From Sipunculus nudus (lineage: Eukaryota > Annelida > Sipuncula > Golfingiida > Sipunculidae), in the NCBI GenBank assembly GCA_026874595.1, contig CM049306.1:52110019-52174018 (forward strand): 64,000 nucleotides of DNA. The letters are read 5' to 3'. The notes below the pieces were generated by a model. The model worked only from the letters and a program-made list of their open reading frames with translations, was not told where the DNA came from and did no database searches. A program made the position numbers and the translations under genes. How positions within the stretch are numbered: position 1 is the stretch's first letter; the number at the start of each line of letters is the position of its first letter. Below are positions 35,131-44,572 of this stretch, piece after piece.

Positions 35131-36400
35131 CACATGCGCCGTGCCTATTCTTCATAACAATAAAACATGCCACGGTTTAATCCCGGCGTTGTCCAACTGG
35201 TTTTGGTGAACTATGAGCTTTATTGAGCTCACTTCTTCTTTACAAATAAAGAAGCATTTGGCATCACATTCCCCATTCGACTCTGCATATACATATACAA
35301 GTAAATAAATTATTCATATACAGATACGTAAGTATATACATTAACAGAGTATTATTCCTTGCATCACTGTAGATGTTTCTATGGTAGTGTAAGAATAAAT
35401 ACACCGTTAGCAATCACATGAAAACTCAATTTGCTAAGCCCGCCAGATGTCACTACCATCAAAATAAACACAGGTTACGCGTTAGTACTAAATTTTCACG
35501 CTAGATGGAACTCCAACGTTACAAGAGAGAATGGCTGAAACAGGAGATATGATGGATCGAGGAAATGATTAGGAAGAAGATAAACTTAATATAAAATTAA
35601 TCCCTAATGACATCAAGCAATGCAATACTAATAAAATGAATGGGATAGGAAGTATACAAGGCAGCACAAACAAAATGGGAAGCTAAAAAAGGGGGCACGT
35701 GCCCTCTGTGCCCCCTCTGGGTCCGCCTATGGTGCAAGCTATTCTTTCATTTTGAATCTCGCTGCAAATTGTCATTTATATCCATGGTTAAAATTTAAGA
35801 TAAACTGTGAGAAATTTCTGTTATATCTTATGGTCTTATGGTCCTAATATGATATTATATTCTAAGCCAAGTTACATGAAAAGCCGTTAACAATTAGCTT
35901 TTTTATTCTCTAGCGTGGGACCTCCTCAAGAAGAATTATTCATGAAATGAACACATTATTAGTGAAAAACTCACAAATATGATAAAATGTTGTTTATTAC
36001 CAATTGAATAAATCATAGGTAGTGCATTGTACAAACGATTATTTGTTGCTGATGCTGTCGGCTCGGTCGATTTTGCTCAAGACTGTCCCCGCCATCTAGT
36101 GGGCTTGAGGGAAACCAATCAGTCAATCATTTGCTCGGCGGAGTCGACAGGGGCCACACATTTAAATTTGTACAATCACAAGGTGCCTGATACATGTATA
36201 TTTCACTCCTATATAATATTTTAAAACTTGACTTAACCCCCCCCCCGGGCATTATAATTGTACAGGTGTGAACAGATGTTAAAAAGACCCATTAAATGCA
36301 TATGAAAATTGTGCTTGGTAACATTAACGCCAGAAATAGTCAATTTATTCTGGAATACTTGAAAACTCAGTGGTAATTACTTATATGTCTAATGACTTAG
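35128..36400. other. Intergenic sequence, nothing firmly recognised
   Basis: A segment at 35478-35513 repeats 32498-32533 almost exactly. A GGGGGCACGTGCCC palindrome and C-rich text follow at about 35691-35730. Confidence 0.35.
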
Positions 36401-36706
36401 CTATGAAACAGGGGCGTCAATATAGGGGGGATGGGGGTATATATACCCCCCCCCCACTTTTTGGCAAGGGGGGATGGTCAATGTAATCATCCCCCCCCCC
36501 CCCACTTTATATTAATAAATAGAATTAAAGACTTTGGGTCTATTTACAAAAATGTTATATCTTAACCTTGCTTAGAATTCACAAAATATTATTTCTAATA
36601 CATTAAAATTATCTGAAATATGATTAAGTATATATATATATAATAATTATATATAGTTCTATATGCCACTCACAGACGCTGTAAAAGAGATATATATATA
36701 TATATA

Positions 36707-36770
<64 letters not shown>

Positions 36771-36820
36771 AAGTCATCCCCCCCCACCCTGGAAGAAAAA
36801 TTGATGCCACTGCTATGAAA
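36401..36820. mobile_element. hAT-like MITE with perfect 8-bp TSD CTATGAAA
   Basis: The element spans 36409-36812. It starts CAGGGGCGTCAATATAGGGG and ends CACCCTGGAAGAAAAATTGA then TGCCACTG, so the arms are imperfect inverted repeats (CAG(G/T)GGC(G/A)TCAAT). It is flanked by identical CTATGAAA at 36401-36408 and 36813-36820. The interior carries poly-C runs and a (TA)n array (36690-36768) and no gene. It is the larger relative of the 66-bp element at 5243-5308. Confidence 0.85.
36690..36768. repeat. (TA)n array inside hAT-like element
   Basis: TA repeat interrupted once by GTGTGTG. Confidence 0.9.
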
Positions 36821-37309
36821 ATTCAATTGGATGTCACAAGGAAACTTTACAATCGCTCAGCGATTGCCACAAATGAAGCTTCCTTCCACCACCAACCTTA
36901 AAAATTAAGTCATGGTAAAAATGAAAATCAGTTGCAAATTTGTCAACTGTGACTAATACTAGTACTATCACTTAGAGTACTGGCCAGTTTAAAAAAACAG
37001 ACATATTGGAGATCTACAAATACAATTTTCTGCCAGGTAACACTAAGTATGTCTCATGTGCCAATAATTAAAGCTGGTGTCAAAGTGATCTGAACCTTGT
37101 GTAAAATCAAATTTCCATCTTTCACTAAACTCAATATTAACTGAAGATATAACTGTAAATATATCTTTTACATACCCTTCCAACTAGAACATATAATTTT
37201 TGTGCATATATGATTATGTTTAACATGTAAAAAAATTAGAGGCATATATATGTATAAAAAAGAGGCATTCCTAATGGAGGTTACTTAATTGTTTAGCATC
37301 TATCTGCCT
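36821..37309 (-). other. 3' flank/UTR of the deiodinase-like gene
   Basis: This is where the 3' UTR and a SECIS element would be expected. I checked minus-strand ATGA and GTGA quartets here for a paired helix, an apical AA and a matching GA, and found no convincing SECIS. The element may be unconventional, further downstream or in another exon. Confidence 0.35.
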
Positions 37310-37529
37310 CTAATTGAAAAATGCCCTGGCTGCATCAGTCAGTGGGCTATCACTGGGCTCAGATATATACATGATCTTCTGATCCTTAAAGATATACAAC
37401 CGCTCTGGCCAGGCTGCATACAGCTTGTTAAATGAATTGTCCATGGTGTCTACCACAACAGGTATATGTGCAGACTGTTCATTGATGTCATCAGTAAATG
37501 TAGAATGCTCATCCTCGCTCAGCAAAAGT
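37310..37529 (-). CDS. DIO: Deiodinase-like selenoprotein, last exon
   Basis: It encodes RLLLSEDEHST... then IPVVVDTMDNSFNKLYAAWPERLYIFKDQKIMYI, closely following the conserved deiodinase block (C/R)VVVD.M.N....Y.A..ERL.I...(K/R)I.Y. The acceptor CTGATTTTAG|ACTTTTG completes the AG of the previous exon into Arg, giving HAAR|LLLS, as in relatives. The stop TAG is at 37312-37310. This exon supplies the last strands and helix of the thioredoxin-like fold. No KDEL-type signal is seen. Confidence 0.9.
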
Positions 37530-38452
37530 CTAAAATCAGAATTAAACATTATCTTTTCATTTCTGTAAAAAATTTGATTTTTTTCTTCGAGATGGCTGAA
37601 TGCAGACTACAGATTATGGGACTGGCTTTGGCATGACCATCCTAGATTTGAACAGCCCTAAGGAAATGATGATAAAGTGAAATGCAAACATGCCCATTTG
37701 CTTAGAACTCTTGAATATCTGATATAGACCAGTTTTATTATTTATTATTGGTTAATTAAAACAAATGAATTTTACTATGTTGGTGAGAAAAAAAATAATA
37801 TCACTGATAATGGAAACCACCATAAAAATATACAACAGTCAATGTTATCACACTGTGAAGGACAACACTCATGTGATAACCCCAAAAGATACTAATGATA
37901 TTATTCATACCCTGAAAATACACCCTTTAAACACAGGATATTCTTATTTTCCTTTATTATAATATAAATAATTAAGAGGAAAATGTTTATGATATTGCCA
38001 AAATGGTGAATCAGTTGTTCCCTAAAAATCACAAAGTGTTATTCTAAAATGATATGGTAAAGTTAAATGGTTTTGATTTAGTATCAGATGCATGGCATTG
38101 ACATTACACAAATACTGTCACATGTTCCCCCTACAAACCCATCCATATCACTCCACAGTTGCTCAAATGCTATTTGGAGGGTTATTATGCAAGAATAAAA
38201 CCCATGTGTAATATACAAAGACCTGTGTGTAGGTTGTTTTCTTGCATCATGACCCCACAAATAGTGATTCAAGCAACTGTGATCACTCTCTCCAAGCACC
38301 ATTTCTTTCTCTCTTTCAGTTGAAATGGTGGAAAACCAATGACGTAGATATATATAAATAACAAAAAAATAACTTATTATTAGATTTTTTAGGAAGAGCG
38401 TATGTTGGTGATTATCCTTATTTTAGTAGTTTAGTCAGAGAGTTTGACTGAC
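37530..38452 (-). other. Intron of the deiodinase-like gene
   Basis: AT-rich. No repeat or exon is recognised. Confidence 0.5.
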
Positions 38453-38625
38453 CTGGCTGCATGGATCCGCTCATCCAGAGACTTGTGTTGGTCAAGGATG
38501 TTGTGTTTAGTCCCAAGAGCCCACTCATCACGAGCGTGAGCCTCCATCAGGTACACAAACACAAACTGGGCCTGATCAATGTAATCTATGACCAAATGCC
38601 TCAGGGCACCAGTCTTCATGCAGAA
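38453..38625 (-). CDS. DIO: Deiodinase-like selenoprotein, exon 4
   Basis: It begins directly after the S-Sec-PPFQ exon and reads FCMKTGALRHLVIDYIDQAQ, then FVFVYLMEAHARDEWAL. This matches the deiodinase segment F..VYIEEAH.SDGWA, with Glu and His of the EAH motif (linked to thyroid hormone binding and catalysis) retained and DE in place of DG before Trp. HNILDQHKSLDERIHAA follows, matching the conserved H.(N/S)L..R..AA. The acceptor TTTTTTCCCCACAG|TTCTGC and donor GCCAG|GTCAGT have phases that fit both neighbours. Confidence 0.92.
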
Positions 38626-39003
38626 CTGTGGGGAAAAAATCAGAATTTCATACTAACTGTTTTAAGGTAATTTTTACAAGATGTTGGGGAGAGCTTACAT
38701 TCACTGCAGTTATTTTTGGGATCAACTTTTTCGGAATTGGCATTTTAGAATTGATAAACTTTTTATAGTCATTTTAACCACTGTTTTCTTTCATTGTATC
38801 TAATTTAGTCCAAACCATTACATAAAAACAACCAAAGTGAATGCTGAATATATGTACATACTTTTAGTACAATATGATATCAATTCCAAAGTACACAAAA
38901 TTTAGTCAGTTTATTCTTTGTGTTCATGAACATAGATACACTCTTTTGAAAATCAGGATATTATCCTAAAGGAAATTTATCAAATAATTATTTGATTAAT
39001 ATA

Positions 39004-40309
39004 TACAGTGAACTCCTGCATGACAACCACCCCGTTAACATGACCACCCCTCTAACACAATCACTTTTCTTGGTCCCAGAATTGTCTAATATACATTATC
39101 ATATAAAAAAAATTTGGTAACATGACCACCCTGCTATCACAACCAATGACCACCTTTTTTGGTTCCAACCTTCAAATGAGCCCCTGTATCACAACCACTG
39201 GCCCATGGCAACCCCAGCCCCTTGAGCAGATGACATGCTCATCGCCCAGCTTGGACTTAGATAATAGCCAAGGATTAATGAGCCAGGCACATGGGAAATC
39301 CCGCTTTCATCTGCACAGCCATAGTTACGCTTGTTTATAATGCCACCAAAACTATACCCATCAATAGATATTGGACTCCATTAGGGCTGAAAGGAGTACT
39401 CAAGTACGGGTAATACTTACCGAGTACTCGAGTCCAAAATTCGGACTCGAGTACTCGTTATGTACCTGCATATCTAAATATTATTGCAAATTTACTGGCA
39501 GTCTTGGCCTATTTATTCATTATCGAAGTAATAATCATACTGTACAGTTTATTTCGAAGAGACTTACATTTATGAGTAATATGCTTTCGAATGGAGTTTT
39601 CCACTGTTTAATTTTAGTATTTATATCTATTCCTTCGTTTGGATAAAATTAAGCCACCATGAAGTCAAATAGATGTATTTTTGCATTGGTAAAGAGATAT
39701 CAGTTTAATTTTACAGCGTTGCCATAGTAACGAGTACTCGAGTCCGAGTCGGGTATTGCCTATTGGGTACTCGAGTCCAAAATTTTGTACCCATGGTCCG
39801 TTTCATTGTTTGTTGAGTACGGCCGTTAGATTAGCATTTAACATACTGATCAAAAAGGAGTTTGGAAAACCTGACACCACATGCATACATTCAGGTAAGT
39901 AAAGTAAAACTGTGAAAAATCACATTTCAATGATCAACCAGGAACTATTAACACTTAGAATTTGATGTGTTCATTTTGTTCTTACTACGTGTTCGACATC
40001 AGACCATCTTCAAGTTAAGACCAATGCTGTAAGAATGACTTCAAGGCCAACCATTTGTTTCATTTGTGTTTTTTATTTTTATGTGAATAAAACTTCTGAA
40101 TCATACACGTTTGTCATTTATTTTTCTCTATATTTAAAATTTTAAATTAAACAGGAACAACAACTTAACATTTACATGAAATACCCATATAATCACCTGT
40201 GTTAATATTGGCAGACTAGTATACAATCATCCCACTAACACGACCACCCCACAAACATGACCACTTTGCCTGGCCCCGAAGGTGGTCGTGCTAGCGGGGT
40301 TTTACTGTA
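39004..40309. mobile_element. Pogo/Tigger-like non-autonomous element with TA TSD
   Basis: It starts CAGTGAACTCCTGCATGACA at 39006 and ends GTCGTGCTAGCGGGGTTTTACTG at 40307, with TA on each side (39004-39005, 40308-40309). Both ends carry repeated (A/C)ACGACCACC/ACATGACCACC units facing inward, the pattern of pogo/Tigger terminal regions. It holds a nested repeat at 39382-39802. No transposase frame is seen. It lies in an intron of the deiodinase-like gene. Confidence 0.7.
39382..39802. repeat. Nested element rich in GAGTACTCGAGTCC palindromes
   Basis: It begins TAGGGCTGAAAGGAGTACTC, a hAT-like start. Blocks of AGTACTCGAGTCC/GGACTCGAGTACTC appear at about 39392-39460 and 39729-39780 in inverted arrangement around an AT-rich core. 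The right terminus is not resolved. Confidence 0.45.
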
Positions 40310-40381
40310 TATTTATTATATTTTATCATAATATATACATATATCTACAGATTTATACGGGTATTCATCACTAATCCTTAC

Positions 40382-40570
40382 CTGAAATGGGGGTCAGCTC
40401 CTGGATGCTGCAAACACACAACAGAACTTGTGTTTATCATTGTAGAGGTCAGATAATTTGACCCTATCATGGGTCAAGGTCATAAGGTCAGTGTCTAGCC
40501 ATTCCAGACCAACAGCTAAAGAACCTGCCTCACTCCTGTCATGCTTCATGTAGACAACCAGCTGTCGAAC
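40382..40570 (-). CDS. DIO: Deiodinase-like selenoprotein, selenocysteine exon
   Basis: This exon holds the probable active site. From the acceptor TTTCTGTAG|GTTCGAC it reads VRQLVVYMKHDRSEAG... LSDLYNDKHKF, then CCVFAASRS-TGA-PPFQ, and ends at the donor CAG|GTAAGG. The TGA (40396-40394) sits where deiodinases have selenocysteine in (N)FGSCT-Sec-PPF, the residue that performs reductive deiodination. Reading continues for four codons to a consensus donor, and the next exon continues the deiodinase fold in phase. This is strong evidence that TGA is recoded, not a stop. Sec would be residue 212 of 346. A resolving Cys at the usual CT position is replaced by Arg-Ser, though a CC pair lies ten residues upstream, so activity could differ. 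Confidence 0.88.
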
Positions 40571-41206
40571 CTACAGAAAAACAAGGGACAGCTGAAGTTT
40601 CAATATTTATGAATATACAATAGCAAATAAAAGATTCACAAACATGGGTGACAGAAAGTAAATTTATAACTGAGGGTGATATGAAGCAAACAAAAATACC
40701 ACACAAATTAAATAATTAGAAATAAAATCTTTCATTAACAATTTCCACATCTACACCATGACTGCTGTGAGCTTGAGATGTTACAATAATAAATGTAATG
40801 TGCAAAAGAAACAAAATTGCAGTATAAAATTGCAAAGTTAGTTTACTTGAACTGAAAGCATTCAGCCACTGCTGGCAAAGATAGCATTTGTAGTAGTCTG
40901 CTACCAGTGGAGCAATGCACAACTCACCAGGTGAAGTGCCAAACATTCAAGCTTCAATAGCACCCCGGAATACCTGGCTTTCATTGGCCAAGATAACGGG
41001 TCAAAGAATCTTCCCCAGCACCTAGTGGTGGTCCACAGCAAATACCCTTCATTGAAGCAGTGATTGAATGAAATGGAATAGCAAAAGCAATGTAATGAGA
41101 CCAATGTGTAAGGAGAGTACAGAAAAAGTTGACCCTTCAGAGTCACATCACTCCTGGGACATCAAAGGCAGAAGAGGTACCATCCGTTCCGTGCACATGT
41201 ACTTAC
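40571..41206 (-). other. Intron of the deiodinase-like gene
   Basis: No exon or repeat is recognised. Confidence 0.5.
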
Positions 41207-41445
41207 CTCCGTATCATCTTTATATTTTTCATTTAGCTTCTGATACTCTCTCAGGTTTACTGTATCTGGATGAATCCCATGTTCCTCCAGGACTTTCTTC
41301 TGGAGATCTTCCTCTATCTGACCAAGCTTCCTGCTGCCCCATGGCTGACTATCATACAGGTCCTGAGTCTCCTTGCTCATTCTCAGTTCTTGTTCTCTTT
41401 TGAACATTTTCATAACCAGAAGCCGGTCATAAGAGAATCTGTGTC
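41207..41445 (-). CDS. DIO: Deiodinase-like selenoprotein, exon 2 (N-terminal extension)
   Basis: A charged, probably helical segment: HRFSYDRLLVMKMFKREQ..., then YDSQPWGSRKLGQIEEDLQKK and LREYQKLNEKYKDDTE. The acceptor ACTTTTTTTAAG|GACAC fits the phase left by the upstream donor, and GAG|GTAAGT is a consensus donor leading in frame to VRQLVV. Vertebrate deiodinases have an N-terminal membrane anchor here. None is visible. The function of the extension is not recognised. Confidence 0.8.
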
Positions 41446-42084
41446 CTTAAAAAAAGTAAAAAACTCCATGATCTCGTATAATTGACATCAGATTATCTTT
41501 ATTGGTCAGTGGTATAACTGTATGATGATATGCCTGAATTCATTGCTATGCTGGATCCATGAGGGATAAAATGTCCAAACAATTAAAATTTTACCTTTTT
41601 CTTACAACTTTGAATTCCATCACAAATGAAGATTAAACTTATTCTCTAAAAAATTCCTATGAGATGCCATGTTGATTATAAGGTTTATAAATCTCTTTCA
41701 TGATCACAGCAAATATCTGATATAAGGTTTCCATCAAACAGACCTATTGGTACAAAAATTTTCATGTCTCATATTAAATTACTCAGTTAATAATATAACC
41801 TCCTTTCATAAATTTACACTTTATTTATATTACATGGATTGTACAACTAGTTATGATAATTATAATACAAGGCACACTCCATGGCTCAGATGGAGGCGTT
41901 TAGTAATCTCTGGAGCTGGAGGAAACTGGAGAACCCGTAGAAAACCACCAGCCTTGGACAGGCAACTGCAGTGCACTCCTTTTGTATGTTCTTTTTAACT
42001 ATAATTTAGAAACCTCTCCCCTAAATAGATTAATGGTCTTCCTTAAAAATAAAAACCCAAATAGCAGGCCGTGCCAATTCTTAC

Positions 42085-42304
42085 TGTTTTCAGTTACAGC
42101 ATCAAAGCTATGCCCTGTTCCTGAAACACTGGTTTGCTCATCTTCTTGATCGCTGCAGTTTTCTTTTGCATCAGGTGCAGTGGTTTGTTCATCATCATTA
42201 TCTATCTCTTCTTCATCTGAATTAAAATCTCCATAGCTAAATAGTTTTCTTTTCCCTCTGAAGAATTTGTATCCATGTTTCCCTGATGTATGATGAAACA
42301 TCAT
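42085..42304 (-). CDS. DIO: Deiodinase-like selenoprotein, exon 1 (start inferred)
   Basis: The chosen start is the first of two adjacent ATGs (42304) after an acceptor-like TACTATTTTTAAG at 42326, implying an untranslated upstream exon. It encodes MMFHHTSGKHGYKFFRGKRK, then a strongly acidic, low-complexity stretch (SDEEEIDNDDEQ...SDQEDEQ) likely to be disordered. It ends GAAAACA|GTAAGA in phase 1, which matches exon 2. With this start the product is 346 residues including Sec, longer than the 250-300 usual for vertebrate deiodinases. The start is the least certain part of the model. Confidence 0.6.
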
Positions 42305-43529
42305 TGCCGTGCTTTTTGTACAAGGCTTAAAAATAGTAGAAATTATCATAACATACAGTATATCAATGGAATTATATGGAAATGTTTGAATGATTAATAG
42401 CCAAGCAAATTAAGATTATCAATGGATAAGCCTGACTTTCAGATCTCTAGACTCCATGCGCTGACACTTTAAATGAAACATTGTCTAAATGTTGCATTCC
42501 TGGGTTTATTCATTTATTACAAATATATTGTATTATCATCATTTTTATTATCATGGTTGTTGTTATTTTTGTTATTATAATTATTTATTTATTATTATTA
42601 TAACTATTATTATTATTATTATTATAATCATTAATTGAAATCAGCTGAAGTGGGAAGACTGCTAGAAAATCTATGATTACCTTTCAAGTAAGATACCAAT
42701 TCAAGTAAGTGATATAACAAGGTCATAAATGTTATCGATGCTTATGCATCAAACATAAATGTCATAATTAAAGGGATTACAAATTCAATCTTGTATGTTC
42801 ACTGGATCATTTAATAGCTTAATTTTTATGATGTGTACATAAACTGGATATAAAATATGTTCTATAGTGTACTGTCACAACAAACTAATCAAATAATTTG
42901 TTAACAATGTCTCACCTAATATTTCAATCAGATATCTTCCACCCTCAACCACTGGATACTAGTTAGTGTTTTGTTGCACCTGAGAAAAATACCACTGATC
43001 TATAAATAACTGGTGATCGCAGCAAGTATAATACAACGCAATAACGCCTGTGTCCTTTATTTGCAGCTAAAACACATTACAGAGAAAAAAATACTTAATT
43101 CTGCATAATCTTTTTTTAAACGCTTTGCTCTTCTAAAATATTGTCCTCTGTTCCTGCCTAATTCTCCAATAAATGTTAATTTATTAATATAGGCATTTAA
43201 AATCTAATTCATATCAGTTTTGCATTTCTTTTGATGCCATACAATAACATAAATAAATTTAATGTTTCCAAATTAGATGAAAAAGTATAATTTCAAATTT
43301 TTAGGAAAATAAACACAGAATGAACCTCATTAATTATTTAATTATCATAATGATAAATATTTTTTAAATTGAACCTATAAATAAAAAGACACACTATACT
43401 CATAAAACGTTTATTGTTGTAGTTCCGTTGCTACACTAAACAAATATGGCGGACCACTGATCTTGAGCTTTTTATCCCCCTTTGGTTTGTTTTTATCCAT
43501 CTTTAACGAATCATTCAACACAATTTAAC
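42305..43529. promoter_or_regulatory. Head-to-head intergenic region and YY1-like motif
   Basis: About 1.2 kb separates the first inferred codon of the minus-strand deiodinase-like gene from the ATG at 43530 of the plus-strand gene. CAAATATGGCGGAC at about 43440-43454 fits the YY1 consensus AA.ATGGCGG, common just downstream of transcription starts. Its ATG opens a four-codon upstream ORF (ATG GCG GAC CAC TGA). (TTA)n-like sequence lies at 42590-42630. A bidirectional promoter is an inference. Confidence 0.4.
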
Positions 43530-43607
43530 ATGGCAGCTTCCCTAAAAGGCATCGATCCTCGGCTGAAATGGTACCTGAAGGTCCACAGGCTGCCTGACAT
43601 ATACGAG
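43530..43607 (+). CDS. Unrecognised gene, exon 1 (possible RIIa/Dpy-30-like N-terminus)
   Basis: The start ATG is followed by MAASLKGIDPRLKWYLKVHR and LPDIYE, ending at GAG|GTGAGA in phase 0. Joined to exon 2 (ALLTGLSIMCPDDPYQFLLD...), the Y...H.LP..YE-ALL..L....P.DP..FL pattern resembles the RIIa/Dpy-30 dimerisation-docking helices of many ciliary and sperm-tail proteins. Five exons with compatible phases give 155 residues before the frame becomes uncertain. I cannot name the family. The ciliary association is inference from the domain pattern only. Confidence 0.75.
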
Positions 43608-44572
43608 GTGAGACTATTGTCAAAATAAAGCACGCAACTCTGCTCAACTGAGTAGCTCTGCCGGACAGGCTGTGTGTGAAACTGAAAGAGTCCAATAGAG
43701 ACAGACGATGTCTCAGAGAATCATTCATTGTAAAAACTTGGCCATAGCATTGTCATTAAGGCATTTGTTAAGAATTCGGCCTTCATGTTCACCCAGGCAA
43801 AATGGGTGTCACATAAATTGGGCAGAACTATAGAACCCAGGCTGCACCCAAAATGAAACCTGCCATACCAAAAACCATATTTTATAAAATAAATACATAC
43901 CAGGATAATATGAAAGGAATATTACAAGTACAACTATACATGTATGCAAGATCTATTCCAAACTAGTATATAACAGTCATTCCACAACCAACGCAACGGC
44001 CGCCGCCATCTTCTTTTCACTTAGTCCATAATCTCGGTCACCCCAATCAGAAAAGTGCGATAAACGAACCTGAAACAAAAAAATACATTTTCCTTACCCT
44101 TTCCAAATAACATTTCATCAATGCTTCCTCTTATTTATACTTACGTTTTCATGTTTACTTATATGATTGTCACACACCAAAAATAACCTCCACATGTGAC
44201 ATTCAATTATGGACGTTATCAGTCGGGGCATGTTGCACATTGATCACATGTGCAGACACGAAACACATTTCACTACAGATTCCGTTACTCAACATCTGGT
44301 TATTCTGCAACACAAAACATTCTCTTACAACTGGCCAATCATGTGTGCACGAAAATCACTGGAAATCCCCTTTCCAGTCTATTTATAGATTCACCCACCT
44401 CTTCACTCTGATCCGCTATAACAATTACGTCATTGCACCCGGTCACACAGCCATATCAGAAAGTCCATTTTATCCTCAACAAATAAGCCAACATATAAAT
44501 CCCCCTATCATTCTACTTTGTATTACTGCTTCACGTCTCACTCGTTATTCATAACCCCACAAGCGTTATATT
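43608..44572. other. Intron 1 sequence, nothing recognised
   Basis: Non-coding. It may include the 3' flank of the Merlin element that follows. Confidence 0.4.

Noticed and set aside
36901-36960. SECIS candidate starting at minus-strand ATGA near 36912
   Set aside because: The flanking bases do not form the needed helix and there is no properly placed AA loop and distal GA.
43525-43728. Minus-strand frame that might start the deiodinase-like gene
   Set aside because: It overlaps exon 1 of the plus-strand gene in antisense, has no anchor-like segment, and no donor links it in phase to 42304.
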